64,000 nucleotides of DNA from Methylohalobius sp964654415 (GCA_964654415.1 CAZZIP010000004.1:168810-232809); one strand, 5' to 3'; numbered from the stretch's first letter, positions 54,480-63,927 are shown. Made by a program: numbers and translations. Notes: generated by a model not told the origin, from the sequence alone.

Positions 54480-56024
54480 TCAGTGGCGAAAGTGGCGGAC
54501 GCCGGTGAACACCATGGCGATCCCGGCTTCGTCGGCGGCGGCGATCACTTCCTCGTCGCGGATTGAACCGCCCGGCTGGATAATCGCCGTCACTCCGGCC
54601 GAGGCAGCAAAATCCACGCTGTCGCGGAACGGGAAGAAAGCATCCGAGGCCATCACCGAGCCAGCCACGGACAAACCTGCTTCTTGAGCCTTTTGAATGC
54701 CGATCCGGGCGGACCACACTCGGCTCATTTGCCCGGCACCGATGCCTAGGGTGCGCCGCCCGCGCGCGTAGACGATGGCGTTGGATTTAACGTATTTGAC
54801 CACCCGCCAGGCAAATATCAGGTCTTCGAGTTCTTCAGGCGTGGGCGGGCGTTGCGTGACGGGTTTAAACTCGCCTGCCGCGGCAAGGTCTTTGTCCTGC
54901 ACTAAGACGGCACCGGAGATACGCTTGAATTCGAGTTCGGCTTCAAGCGGCTTGAAGGACCCACAACTCAGGACGCGCACCTTGGGCTTTTGCGCCAAGA
55001 CCGCCTTAGCTTCTCCGTCAACTTCCGGAGCCAGGATCACCTCAACGAACTGGCGCTTTAGGATAGCGTAAGCTGTATCTTTATCCAAAGCACGATTGAA
55101 GGCAATGATCCCGCCGAAAGCCGAAACCGGATCGGCGGCGTAGGCCAGCTCATAGGCCTCAAGCAACGTCTCAGCCTGGGCGACTCCGCACGGGTTGGCG
55201 TGCTTAACGATCACGCAGGCTGGCCCTCCGTCTAAGGATTGCACGCACTCTAAGGCAGCGTCGGCATCGACCAGATTGTTATAGGACAAAGGACTGCCCT
55301 GTAACTGGCAAGCAGCGCCCAACGTGCCTGACGACGGCTGGCTTAGCCAATACAAGGCCGCTCGCTGATGGGGGTTCTCACCATACCTAAGGTCGCTTAT
55401 CTTCTGCATCCTCAAGTCGAGGACCTCAGGTAGACCGGTACGTCCCAAAGCTTGCTCGAGATAAGAGGCAATGGTTGCGTCATAGCGGGCGGTGTGGGCA
55501 AACGCCTTGGCGGCCAACTCCAGCCGCAGCGCCTCTGAAAGCCCACCTTGGCGCAGCGCTTGAAGTACCCGATCATAATCGTCTGGGTCCACGACTACCC
55601 CAACCGCAGCGTGATTTTTGGCCGCCGCTCGAATCATCGCCGGACCGCCGATGTCGATGTTTTCGATCGCGGTGGCAAACGGGCATGCAGGATCCGAGAT
55701 CACCTCGGCAAAGGGGTAAAGATTCACCACCACCAGATCGATCGGCAGGATGCCGTGTGCGGCCATCACTTCGTCGTCCACCCCACGCCGGCCCAAGATC
55801 CCGCCGTGAATCTTAGGGTGCAAGGTCTTGACCCGACCCGCCATGATCTCCGGGGAACCCGTATAGTCGGCTACCTCGGTCACGGTGATGCCGGATTGGC
55901 GCAACAATCTCGCAGTACCGCCGGTAGAGAGGATCTCTATTTTGAGATCCGTCAAGCCCCGGCAAAAGGCGATCAATCCGGTTTTGTCCGAAACGGAAAT
56001 CAGCGCGCGCTTTACTTGATGCAT
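54480..56024 (-). CDS. purH: Bifunctional AICAR transformylase/IMP cyclohydrolase
   Basis: Last two steps of de novo IMP synthesis, 514 residues. The ATG at 56024 gives MHQVKRALISVSDKTGL. The N-terminal IMP cyclohydrolase domain is followed by the transformylase with LRYGENPHQRAA and VKHANPCGVA (Lys-His catalytic pair). It immediately follows fis. It uses 10-formyl-tetrahydrofolate and so links to C1 supply. Confidence 0.94.
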   Translation of the reverse strand: MHQVKRALISVSDKTGLIAFCRGLTDLKIEILSTGGTARLLRQSGITVTEVADYTGSPEIMAGRVKTLHPKIHGGILGRRGVDDEVMAAHGILPIDLVVVNLYPFAEVISDPACPFATAIENIDIGGPAMIRAAAKNHAAVGVVVDPDDYDRVLQALRQGGLSEALRLELAAKAFAHTARYDATIASYLEQALGRTGLPEVLDLRMQKISDLRYGENPHQRAALYWLSQPSSGTLGAACQLQGSPLSYNNLVDADAALECVQSLDGGPACVIVKHANPCGVAQAETLLEAYELAYAADPVSAFGGIIAFNRALDKDTAYAILKRQFVEVILAPEVDGEAKAVLAQKPKVRVLSCGSFKPLEAELEFKRISGAVLVQDKDLAAAGEFKPVTQRPPTPEELEDLIFAWRVVKYVKSNAIVYARGRRTLGIGAGQMSRVWSARIGIQKAQEAGLSVAGSVMASDAFFPFRDSVDFAASAGVTAIIQPGGSIRDEEVIAAADEAGIAMVFTGVRHFRH

Positions 56025-56025
56025 G

Positions 56026-56301
56026 TCATTCGATCCCATACTGCTTGAGTTTCTTGCGCAGGGTGCTGCGGCTCATTCCTAAAACCTGAGCTGCCTTGCT
56101 CTGGTTGCCGCCGGTGTGATTCAGGACGGTTTCGAGCAAAGGTTTCTCCACCTCCGCCATCACCATAACATACAGGCCTGTAACCATTTCTCCATCCAGC
56201 TCGGCGAAATACCGCTCCAGCGCGATCTTGACCTGCTCCTTCAGGACGATTCCTTTCCCTTCATTCCCCACTGTTCCCTCCACGCCGCGTCGGTTTGTCA
56301 T
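56026..56301 (-). CDS. fis: DNA-binding protein Fis
   Basis: Nucleoid and transcription regulator, 91 residues. The C-terminal helix-turn-helix GGNQSKAAQVLGMSRSTLRKKL is diagnostic, and a dimerisation region of helices precedes it. Its ATG is at 56301. The gene lies one base before purH, an arrangement also seen in other proteobacteria. Confidence 0.9.
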   Translation of the reverse strand: MTNRRGVEGTVGNEGKGIVLKEQVKIALERYFAELDGEMVTGLYVMVMAEVEKPLLETVLNHTGGNQSKAAQVLGMSRSTLRKKLKQYGIE

Positions 56302-56374
56302 CTTGCTTGTGCTATAGTAGCGAAAAACTTCTAATTTTAGCCTAAGTCAAGACTCAAGCCCAATTAGCAAGGCT

Positions 56375-57154
56375 TCAAACCGCGTAATTGCGGCCGTAGA
56401 AGATCTCCGCCATTTCCCGATACACCTTTTCCTGCACTTCTTCGCGCTCTTCGTCCGTAAGCAAGACGTCGTCTGGGGCGAATAGATAATCGTCCAGGTT
56501 GAATTCCTTAAGCATCATTTTGGTATGGAAGATGTTTTCTTGATAAACGTTGACGTCGATCATCTGGTAGCGGTCTTTAGTGTCCTGGGCGATGTAATTT
56601 TGAATCGAGGTGATGTCGTGGTCGATGAACAGCTTGGCGCCGCTGATGTCGCGGGTGAAACCGCGGACCCGATAGTCCATGATGACGATGTCAGATTCAA
56701 AGCTGTAGATCAGATAATTGAGCGCCTTGAGCGGCGAAATCCGGCCGCAGGTGGATACGTCGATGTCGGCGCGGAAGGTGCTGATCCCGAAATGCGGGTG
56801 GCTTTCCGGGTAAGTGTGGACGGTGATGTGGCTTTTATCCAGGTGGGCCAAAACCGTTTCTGGCAATGGACTTGGAGTTTTAGATATACCGTGGCAAACC
56901 GGATCTTCGGAGATCAGCATGGTCACGCTCGCCCCCTGGGGATCATAGTCCTGGCGGGCGATGTTAAGGATATGGGCGCCGATGATGTCGGCGACGTCGG
57001 TGAGGATCTGAGTCAGTCGTTCGGCGTTGTAAGCCTCGTCGATGTACTCAATGTAGCGTTGCTGGTTGGCCGGACTGGTATAGCAGATGTCATAGATGTT
57101 GAAGCTCAAGCTCTTGGTCAGATTGTTGAAACCGTGCAGTTTCAATTTTTCCAT
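56375..57154 (-). CDS. speD: S-adenosylmethionine decarboxylase proenzyme
   Basis: Makes decarboxylated SAM for spermidine; 259 residues from the ATG at 57154 (MEKLKLHGFNNLTKSLSF, as in E. coli). Self-cleavage between Lys107 and Ser108 in HLDKSHITVHTYPE creates the pyruvoyl group. The end YYGRN-type IFYGRNYAV matches the E. coli enzyme group. It follows osmC with a 31-base gap. Confidence 0.93.
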   Translation of the reverse strand: MEKLKLHGFNNLTKSLSFNIYDICYTSPANQQRYIEYIDEAYNAERLTQILTDVADIIGAHILNIARQDYDPQGASVTMLISEDPVCHGISKTPSPLPETVLAHLDKSHITVHTYPESHPHFGISTFRADIDVSTCGRISPLKALNYLIYSFESDIVIMDYRVRGFTRDISGAKLFIDHDITSIQNYIAQDTKDRYQMIDVNVYQENIFHTKMMLKEFNLDDYLFAPDDVLLTDEEREEVQEKVYREMAEIFYGRNYAV

Positions 57155-57185
57155 CGATGTTTTGAACCCCATCAACAAATAATTA

Positions 57186-57611
57186 CTAGGAATCGCCGGG
57201 ATCGACGACTTCGAAGCTATGCTTTACTTCAGCCACTCTGCCGAGCATGATCGAGGCCGAGCAATACTTCTCTGCTGAGAGTTTAACCGCCCGCTCTACG
57301 GCAGCTTGGCTTAAGCCTTTCCCCTTGACGATGAAATGCAGACGAATCCGGGTAAACACCTTAGGATCGGTCTCAGCCCGCTCAGCGTTGACCTCCACCT
57401 GGCAGTCGGCGACGGGGTGGCGGCCCTTTCTCAAGATGTGCACCACGTCGAATGCCGAACAACTGCCAACCCCGAGCAGCAACAGCTCCATCGGCCGCGG
57501 CCCCAAGTTGCGCCCGCCGTGCTCAGGAGGGCCGTCGATGATGAGGCCGTGGCCGCTGCCGGATTCACCCACGAATAAAACATCTTCCACCCATTTAATC
57601 CGTGCTCTCAT
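57186..57611 (-). CDS. OsmC family protein
   Basis: Probable thiol-dependent peroxidase-like or organic hydroperoxide-resistance protein, 141 residues. The two active-site cysteines lie in LGVGSCSAFDVV and SAEKYCSASIML. The ATG at 57611 gives MRARIKWVEDVLFVGESGS. It is transcribed before speD, probably as one operon. Confidence 0.85.
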   Translation of the reverse strand: MRARIKWVEDVLFVGESGSGHGLIIDGPPEHGGRNLGPRPMELLLLGVGSCSAFDVVHILRKGRHPVADCQVEVNAERAETDPKVFTRIRLHFIVKGKGLSQAAVERAVKLSAEKYCSASIMLGRVAEVKHSFEVVDPGDS

Positions 57612-57785
57612 CGCCACGTTACTCCAATCGAAAAAGGAGGGTAAAAATACCATCAAAAACTTGAACAGACCATAGTGATGACAAGAAATTCATCCAGCTT
57701 AGAACAGCTCGCCCAGGAGACGCCTAATTAGAGCTTAAGCCTAAGAGTTCTCTAAAGAGAAAATGATAAGACCATCGGGGAAACC

Positions 57786-57814
57786 TTGCAAAAATCCTTA
57801 CGAAAGCGCATATT
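57786..57814 (+). promoter_or_regulatory. Weak promoter candidate for the DUF1269 gene
   Basis: TTGCAA at 57786-57791 and CATATT at 57809-57814 are separated by 17 bases, 40 bases before the ATG. The -10 match is poor. Confidence 0.25.
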
Positions 57815-57853
57815 CTGGCACTAGCTGTGATAGAAGCTCTCAAGGAGGCTTAC

Positions 57854-58378
57854 ATGCAAAGACTAGTCCTGCTCATTCCTAACGTCCCCACGGCTAAAAA
57901 CATCGTCGATGACCTGATGCTGGCACGGGTCAAGGAAGAGGAAATCCACATCATCGCCAAAGAAGGGATACCGCTGGAGGATCTGCCAGAAGCTGGTCTT
58001 AAGGAAAAGACCGATCTTATCCCCGCGCTCAAGCGCGGTCTGGCAGCAGGATCGGCTACGGGACTCTTGGCTGGGCTGGTGGCGGTGCTCTTGCCAGGCG
58101 GGATCGTGGCGGCTGGCGGGGCAGTGCTTCTAGCCGCAACTCTGGCAGGAGCCGCGGTAGGCGCCTTGGCGTCCAGCCTAATCGGGATTTCCATTCCCAG
58201 CGAGGAGGTGCGCAAATACGAGGAAGCGATCGAACGTGGCGAACTCTTGATGTTGGTGGACGTCCCCAAACCTCGCGCCCAAGAGATCGCAGAACTGATC
58301 CGCAAGCATCACCCCAAAGCGGAAATCAAGGAAATCGAATATATTCCGCCGGCTCTGCCGGAAATGCCTGACGAATAG
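57854..58378 (+). CDS. DUF1269 family membrane protein
   Basis: A 174-residue protein of unknown function. The ATG at 57854 is preceded by a strong AAGGAGG at 57841-57847. A Gly/Ala-rich double hydrophobic hairpin (residues ~68-118: GLLAGLVAVLLPGGIVAAGG, AGAAVGALASSLIG) is flanked by soluble alpha/beta ends, the pattern of DUF1269 proteins. The C-terminal segment PKPRAQEIAELIRKHHP is also typical. Confidence 0.75.
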   Translation: MQRLVLLIPNVPTAKNIVDDLMLARVKEEEIHIIAKEGIPLEDLPEAGLKEKTDLIPALKRGLAAGSATGLLAGLVAVLLPGGIVAAGGAVLLAATLAGAAVGALASSLIGISIPSEEVRKYEEAIERGELLMLVDVPKPRAQEIAELIRKHHPKAEIKEIEYIPPALPEMPDE

Positions 58379-58399
58379 GCATTTTTCACGCTGCTCCTT

Positions 58400-58457
58400 A
58401 TAGGTGCCAAATCTTCTTCTAAACTTCAGGAGAAGAAGCATACTAGGAGGCACCTAT
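58400..58457 (+). promoter_or_regulatory. Nested hairpin that sequesters the ribosome binding site of the PAS kinase gene
   Basis: ATAGGTGCC at 58400-58408 is perfectly complementary to GGCACCTAT at 58449-58457 (9 base pairs). Inside it, CTTCTTCT at 58413-58420 pairs with AGAAGAAG at 58431-58438 (8 base pairs). The Shine-Dalgarno AGGAGG at 58445-58450 is partly inside the outer stem, and the GTG start is at 58459. A folded mRNA would hide it. No ligand or temperature effect can be read from sequence. Confidence 0.45.
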
Positions 58458-58458
58458 C

Positions 58459-60069
58459 GTGAGCTACACATCTCGGCTTTTTAGCCTCAATCCGGAGGGG
58501 GATCTCTACCGCGCTATTTTCGAAGCTTCCCCCTCGGGCATGTTTGTGCTCGATCCCGAAGGCACCATCCTGGCGCTGAACACCAAGGCGGCCAAAATTT
58601 TTGGCTACTCCCGGCAGGAACTCGAAGGTCGCTCGGTGGCCGTCCTGTTGCCCCCGCGCTATCGGAACAAATACTTAAAAACTGGCCTTATGCCCAAAAT
58701 GCAAGGCAACCGAGTGTGCATGGGAGTTTGCAAGGACGGCCGCGAGATCCCCTTAGGCGTGTCCTTCGCGGAGTGCAAAACAGAAACTGGCCCCAAGATC
58801 GCGGGAACAATCGCCGACATCAGTCAGCGCCGTCAACTTCTAGCCAAATACAGGAAACTGGCAGCGCGCTTCAAGCTTCTACTCGAAACCAGCCCGACTA
58901 TCCTCTATGCGATCCGGATGTCCGAACCGCCGATATGCACCTATGTCAGCGATAACATCCAAAGGCTTTTGGGCTACGACGGCCAAAAGATTCTCAAAGA
59001 CCCCAAGTTCTGGCAGCAAAACCTGCATCCGGAAGATAGGCGCCGGGTGATCGCAGAATCCCAACAGCGCTGCCAGGACGGGGCAGGCTATTTGGAATAC
59101 CGCTTCCGCCACGCCGACGGCAGCTGGCGCTGGATTCACGATACCTTCCGCGTGGTCCAGACCAAATCTGGGCCACAGCTTCTGGGTACCTGGACCGACA
59201 TCAGTCAGCGCAAGCAAGCAGAAGAAGAACGGGACCGGATCGAGACCGAACTGCGCTTAGCCCAGAAGTTGGAAGCAGTGGGGCAGCTCGCTGCCGGCAT
59301 CGCCCACGAAATCAACACCCCGATCCAATTTGTGGGAGACAGCGTCTATTTCCTGAAAGATGCTTTTACCGAACTGAATCGGCTGCTGGTTTGCTATCGG
59401 GAAGTTTTGGAAGCGCACTTGGGGCAAATCCCTAAGGAGGTCCAACAGGCAGAAGAGGAGGCCGATCTGGCCTACCTTCGGGAAGAGATTCCAGGGGCCT
59501 TCGAACGGACCCTGGATGGCCTAGAACGAGTAGCAAAGATCGTACGGGCGATGAAGGAGTTCGGCCATACCGATCAACGCCAAAAAAGCCCTGCGGACCT
59601 AAACAAGGCTTTGGAGACCACCCTTGTTGTGGCGCGCAACGAATACAAATACGTCGCCGAGGTCAAGACCGAATTCGGAAAGCTGCCGCCGGTGGAGTGC
59701 TTGATCTCCGACCTCAACCAGGTCTTTTTAAACCTGATCGTCAACGCCGCCCACGCCATCGCCGATGCCGTCAAAGGCACGGATAAAAAAGGGGAAATCC
59801 GCATCCGCACCTATCAGGATGGAGAAGAAGCGGTGATCGAGATCGCCGATACCGGATGTGGAATCCCAAAGGAAATCGCCGATCGCGTCTTCGACCCGTT
59901 CTTCACCACCAAGGAGGTCGGCAGGGGCACCGGCCAGGGACTGGCCATCGCCCGCAACGTGGTGGACAAACACGGCGGTAAGATCACCTTCGAAAGCGAG
60001 GTCGGTAAAGGGACAACCTTCTTCGTCCGCCTGCCCATACACGCCAGAAAACCGGAGTCCAGGCCATGA
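58459..60069 (+). CDS. PAS-domain sensor histidine kinase
   Basis: Cytoplasmic kinase, 536 residues, with no membrane segment. Two PAS domains occupy residues ~15-125 and ~140-255 (LEYRFRHADGSWRWIHDTF with WTDISQRKQ at the end of the second). The phospho-acceptor is His283 in AAGIAHEINTPIQF, and the ATPase domain has FLNLIVNAAHAIAD, ADTGCGIP and GTGQGLAIARNVV. Start GTG 58459 with AGGAGG. Its stop overlaps the next gene (60066-60069), so it is co-translated with the HDOD regulator. The input signal is unknown. Confidence 0.88.
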   Translation: MSYTSRLFSLNPEGDLYRAIFEASPSGMFVLDPEGTILALNTKAAKIFGYSRQELEGRSVAVLLPPRYRNKYLKTGLMPKMQGNRVCMGVCKDGREIPLGVSFAECKTETGPKIAGTIADISQRRQLLAKYRKLAARFKLLLETSPTILYAIRMSEPPICTYVSDNIQRLLGYDGQKILKDPKFWQQNLHPEDRRRVIAESQQRCQDGAGYLEYRFRHADGSWRWIHDTFRVVQTKSGPQLLGTWTDISQRKQAEEERDRIETELRLAQKLEAVGQLAAGIAHEINTPIQFVGDSVYFLKDAFTELNRLLVCYREVLEAHLGQIPKEVQQAEEEADLAYLREEIPGAFERTLDGLERVAKIVRAMKEFGHTDQRQKSPADLNKALETTLVVARNEYKYVAEVKTEFGKLPPVECLISDLNQVFLNLIVNAAHAIADAVKGTDKKGEIRIRTYQDGEEAVIEIADTGCGIPKEIADRVFDPFFTTKEVGRGTGQGLAIARNVVDKHGGKITFESEVGKGTTFFVRLPIHARKPESRP

Positions 60070-61241
60070 AGAAACGCATCCTGTTCGTCGACGATCAGCC
60101 GGAGATCCTGGCAGGTCTTAAGAGCCTGCTGCACCGCCACCGCAACCGCTGGGACACGGCGTTCGTTCAAAGCGGCAGCGAGGCTCTGGAGCGCTTGGCC
60201 AAAGAGCCTTTCGATGCCGTGGTCAGCGACATGCGCATGCCCGGGATGGACGGCGCGGCTCTCCTTGCCAAAGTCAAGGAAGCTTACCCGCAAGTTGCTC
60301 GCATCGTGCTTTCGGGCTATTCGGATCAGGCCATGGCTTTGCGCGCTACCTCGGTAGCCCACCAGTTCCTGAACAAGCCCTGCGACGCTGCCACGCTAGA
60401 AAACATGCTGCAGCGTACCTTAGACCTTCAGGATTTGATCTCAAGCGCTGAGGTTCGCCAGATCGTAGGCAAGATTGGGGCTTTGCCCGTGTTACCCAAA
60501 GTCTATACTGAGCTTAGCCAGGCGCTGGCCAAAGAAGAGACCACAATCCAAGAAGTCACGGCGATTTTGGAGCAGGACATGGCCGTCTGCGCTAAGCTAT
60601 TGCAGATAGTCAACTCCGCCTTTTTCCGGCTGGCCAGAAGGGTCAGCAGTATCGGGGAAGCGGTGGCTTATCTGGGCCTGGACACAGTCAAAAACCTGGT
60701 TTTGGTAGCTAAGGTGTTCGATGTAGCCATGCCTTCTCCTGAGCTGCATGGACTGCCTCAAGCCCTCCAGACCCATAGCCTGCACGTGGCCAGCCTGTGC
60801 CGCAGCATCTCCAGCCAGGAATCGGCCGAGGCCGCTTTTACCGCCGGCCTGCTCCACGACATTGGAATTTTGGTCTTGGCGGTTGGCCTGCCGCAACAAT
60901 TGAAAGCAGCTCTCGATCTGGCAAAAGCAGAAAATCGGCCGCTTCATCTGGCAGAGCAGGAGCTTTATGGTACCAGCCACGCGGAAGTCGGTGCCTATTT
61001 GCTGGGACTTTGGGGGCTACCTTATCCGGTGGTAGAGGCGGCAGCCAACCATCACCAACCAGAGCGGGTGCCCCAGCGTGATTTTGATCTCCTGGCCGCT
61101 ACCTATACTGCCGAGTGCCTGGCCCATGAGACCCAGAGGGGGTTTAGCGACGGCAGCCCACTGGATGTAAATTACCTCGCTTCCCTGAACGCCGAAAGCC
61201 AACTGGAAACCTGGCGCGCCAAGGCCAGACTGGAGGAATGA
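60066..61241 (+). CDS. Response regulator with HDOD output domain
   Basis: A receiver domain (residues ~1-120, phospho-Asp55 in VVSDMRMPG) followed by an HDOD domain (~140-340; KIGALPVLPKVYTELS, LLHDIGILVLA), 391 residues. HDOD domains are thought to be signalling modules related to HD phosphohydrolases, with no known direct catalysis. It is the probable first target of the upstream kinase. A second receiver protein follows 4 bases later. Confidence 0.88.
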   Translation: MKKRILFVDDQPEILAGLKSLLHRHRNRWDTAFVQSGSEALERLAKEPFDAVVSDMRMPGMDGAALLAKVKEAYPQVARIVLSGYSDQAMALRATSVAHQFLNKPCDAATLENMLQRTLDLQDLISSAEVRQIVGKIGALPVLPKVYTELSQALAKEETTIQEVTAILEQDMAVCAKLLQIVNSAFFRLARRVSSIGEAVAYLGLDTVKNLVLVAKVFDVAMPSPELHGLPQALQTHSLHVASLCRSISSQESAEAAFTAGLLHDIGILVLAVGLPQQLKAALDLAKAENRPLHLAEQELYGTSHAEVGAYLLGLWGLPYPVVEAAANHHQPERVPQRDFDLLAATYTAECLAHETQRGFSDGSPLDVNYLASLNAESQLETWRAKARLEE

Positions 61242-61245
61242 GAGC

Positions 61246-62391
61246 ATGTTACCCCGTATCCTGTGCGTAGACGACGAACCTGAGATCTTAAAATCTCTCG
61301 CCTTGCATTTACGCAAAGAATATCAAGTACTTACCGCAGTAAGCGGCGCCGAGGGGCTGAAGGTCCTTAAGACCGTCAACGACGTTGCGGTAGTGCTGTC
61401 CGACATGCGCATGCCTGGGATGGACGGCGCGGCTTTCTTAAGCCAGGCCCGGGAAATCTGCCCCGATGCGGTGCGCATGCTGCTCACCGGTCAGACCGAC
61501 ATCGAACTGGCGGCTAGGGCAATCAACGAGGGTCAGATATTCCGCTTCCTGATCAAGCCTTGCCCGCCGGATCAGTTGCGCCAGGCTATCGCCGCAGCCC
61601 TAAAGCAGCACCACCTGATCACCGCGGAAAAAGTGCTGCTGCAAAAGACCCTGCTGGGCAGCATCAAGGCCTTAGTCGACGTGCTAGCGATCATCAACCC
61701 GGTAGCCTTCAGCCACGCCACCCGGATCCGCCAGTACGCTTTGGAACTGGCTCAAGCCATCGGGGTTCAAGAACCCTGGCAGGTGGAAGCAGCCGCCCTC
61801 TTGTCCCAGATCGGCTATATCTCCCTGCCCCCAGAGATCTTGGAAAAAATTTATTATGGCGAAGCTTTGAACTGGGAGGAGAAAACCCTCCTGGCCGGGG
61901 TACCCAAGGTAGCCGAACAACTTTTGCGCAATATCCCAAGGCTGGAACCGGTTCTAGAAATTCTAGCTCAGATCGACAAACCGCTCGGCAAAAACGGCGA
62001 GCTCAGTCAAACCGTCCCGCTTGGGGCCAGGATTTTAAAGATCGCGATCGATTTCGACCGCCTCAAGGCGCGCGGCGGCTCAGGTCGGTTTGCGCTGGAT
62101 GCCTTGCGCCAGGACAAAGAACATTACGACCAAGCCTTGCTTGAGGCCTTTGCGCGATCCCAGGGGGTAGGGGAAGAAGACAATGCCCTCCAGGAAATCC
62201 CCCTACATCAGGTTAAGGTAGGGATGATCTTAAAGGACGAGCTCAGAACCAAGTCGGGCCTTTTGATCGCAGGTTACGACTTCGAAGTGACCGAAACCTT
62301 TCTTGCTCGGGTCAGACACATTGACCCGAGCTTGTTAAACAAGGTGGTAAAGGTGGTCGATTCCTCCCAGACGAAACCAGAATCAGGCTGA
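61246..62391 (+). CDS. Response regulator with degenerate HD-GYP-like domain
   Basis: A receiver domain (phospho-Asp53 in VLSDMRMPG) then a region resembling HD-GYP phosphodiesterases, 381 residues. The region keeps the scaffold (HATRIRQYALELAQAIG, ISLPPEILEKI, ARILKIAIDFDRL) but the metal-binding HD of HDIGKI is SQIGYI, and the HHE..DG..GYP stretch is replaced by AQIDKPLGKNG. It is therefore unlikely to hydrolyse cyclic-di-GMP. It may act as a pseudo-enzyme or adaptor in the kinase cascade. Confidence 0.8.
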   Translation: MLPRILCVDDEPEILKSLALHLRKEYQVLTAVSGAEGLKVLKTVNDVAVVLSDMRMPGMDGAAFLSQAREICPDAVRMLLTGQTDIELAARAINEGQIFRFLIKPCPPDQLRQAIAAALKQHHLITAEKVLLQKTLLGSIKALVDVLAIINPVAFSHATRIRQYALELAQAIGVQEPWQVEAAALLSQIGYISLPPEILEKIYYGEALNWEEKTLLAGVPKVAEQLLRNIPRLEPVLEILAQIDKPLGKNGELSQTVPLGARILKIAIDFDRLKARGGSGRFALDALRQDKEHYDQALLEAFARSQGVGEEDNALQEIPLHQVKVGMILKDELRTKSGLLIAGYDFEVTETFLARVRHIDPSLLNKVVKVVDSSQTKPESG

Positions 62392-62464
62392 ACTGGCCTG
62401 CCTTGTCTTTTTCAAGCTAACTCAGTAACATGGAGGCTTTCCAAGTCATCCCGTAAAACTCGTT

Positions 62465-63340
62465 ATGATCAAAGGCAGCATCGTCGCGCTGGTCACCCCC
62501 ATGAATCCCGATGGCAGCCTAAACAAGGCCGCCTTACAGGAACTGGTCGAGTTCCACATCGAACAAGGATCAGATGCCATCGTCGCCGTAGGTACCACTG
62601 GGGAATCGGCAACCTTGGACTACGAAGAGCACTGCCAAGTAATCGGCTGGGTAGTGGAGCAGGCCAAAGGGCGCCTGCCGGTCATCGCCGGCACCGGTTC
62701 CAACTGCACTCGGGAAGCCATCGAGCTGACTCAAAAGGCAAAAGACTTAGGAGCCGACGCCTGCCTGCTCGTTACTCCTTACTACAACAAGCCGACTCAG
62801 GAAGGGCTGTATCGGCATTTTAAGGCGATCGCCGAAGCAGTAGCTATCCCCCAGATCCTTTACAACGTCCCGAGCCGCTGTGGCTGCGACCTGTTGCCTG
62901 AGACTGTGGCGCGTCTGGCGGTTATCGACAATATCGTCGGGATCAAAGAAGCCTGCGCCGACCCCGTCGCCCGCGCGCGCGAGATCCGCAAGCTATGCCC
63001 GGACTTTGCGATCTACTCCGGCGACGACGCCAGCGCCAGGCAGCTGTGTCTGGAAGGAGGTGCTGGGGTGATCTCGGTCACTGCCAACGTCGCCCCGCGC
63101 CTGATGCACCAGATGATCGCTGCCGCCCTGGTCGGGGATGCTGAACGCGCCGCCTCTTTGGACGAGCGCCTGGCTGGGCTCCATCGGGCCTTGTTCCTAG
63201 AATCCAACCCGATCCCGGTCAAATGGGCGCTTAACGCCATGGGCCTGATTCCCGACGGAATTCGTCTGCCCCTCACCTGGCTGACGCCGCACTACCAGCC
63301 TGCGGTGCGCGAGGCGCTGATGATCGCCGGCGCGCTTTGA
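62465..63340 (+). CDS. dapA: 4-hydroxy-tetrahydrodipicolinate synthase
   Basis: First committed step of lysine and diaminopimelate synthesis, 291 residues. The Schiff-base lysine is Lys161 (VGIKEACADP), with Tyr133 in YNVPSRC and Thr44-Thr45 in VGTTGES. It is followed by a bamC-like gene, as in E. coli. Confidence 0.95.
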   Translation: MIKGSIVALVTPMNPDGSLNKAALQELVEFHIEQGSDAIVAVGTTGESATLDYEEHCQVIGWVVEQAKGRLPVIAGTGSNCTREAIELTQKAKDLGADACLLVTPYYNKPTQEGLYRHFKAIAEAVAIPQILYNVPSRCGCDLLPETVARLAVIDNIVGIKEACADPVARAREIRKLCPDFAIYSGDDASARQLCLEGGAGVISVTANVAPRLMHQMIAAALVGDAERAASLDERLAGLHRALFLESNPIPVKWALNAMGLIPDGIRLPLTWLTPHYQPAVREALMIAGAL

Positions 63341-63350
63341 CTTCAAGCCG

Positions 63351-63923
63351 ATGAGAGGTTGCTGGCTCCTGTTCGTGCCGGCCGTGCTCGGAGGCTGTGC
63401 CTGGCTAGTCCCCGATCGGGAGCAGGAATATCTCAAGGCGCGCCAATTGCCGCCCCTGAAATTGCCAACTGAGATCAATGCTGGCGCGACCCTGACCATC
63501 CAGCCGCCCCAGGCGCTGCCTACCCAGCCTCCGCCGCCTTTGCCGACCGCTCTGACCGCCACCACACCTTACATTGAGCTGAATCAACCTTTCGCCGAAG
63601 CTTGGGTCACCACCCTCAAAGCCCTCAACCTGCTCAGGCTGGAACTGACCCAGCGCGACCCGCAGCAGGGCAGCCTTGAATTAGTGTATACCCCGGCGGA
63701 GCAAGAGCTGGCCGAAGACCGCGGCTGGCGAGAGGACTTACTCTATTTCATCACCGGTGCCGGCGCCTTGCGTGAGGAGAAATACCGGTTGCTGCTTGAG
63801 CCGGCCGGCAACGCCACCAGGCTTTACCTCCTCGACCGCGAAGGCAAACCGCGCACCGATCAAACTACTTTGAACCTGCTCGAACAGATCAAACAAACCC
63901 TAGCCACTTTAACGCATTCTTGA
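63351..63923 (+). CDS. bamC: BamC/NlpB-like outer-membrane lipoprotein
   Basis: Probable lipoprotein of the BAM outer-membrane assembly complex, 190 residues, shorter than E. coli BamC. Signal peptide MRGCWLLFVPAVLGGCAW with lipobox LGGC at about residues 13-16. A Pro-rich linker follows (PPQALPTQPPPPLPT). The second part has the helix-grip pattern FAEAWVTTLKALNLL and EKYRLLLEPAGNATRLYLL. Its place after dapA supports the call. Confidence 0.75.
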   Translation: MRGCWLLFVPAVLGGCAWLVPDREQEYLKARQLPPLKLPTEINAGATLTIQPPQALPTQPPPPLPTALTATTPYIELNQPFAEAWVTTLKALNLLRLELTQRDPQQGSLELVYTPAEQELAEDRGWREDLLYFITGAGALREEKYRLLLEPAGNATRLYLLDREGKPRTDQTTLNLLEQIKQTLATLTHS

Positions 63924-63927
63924 AGCG

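Noticed and set aside
57814..57834. Sigma-54 promoter suggested by TGGCAC near 57817
   Set aside because: The -12 element is absent: the GC pair expected after five bases reads GTGA.
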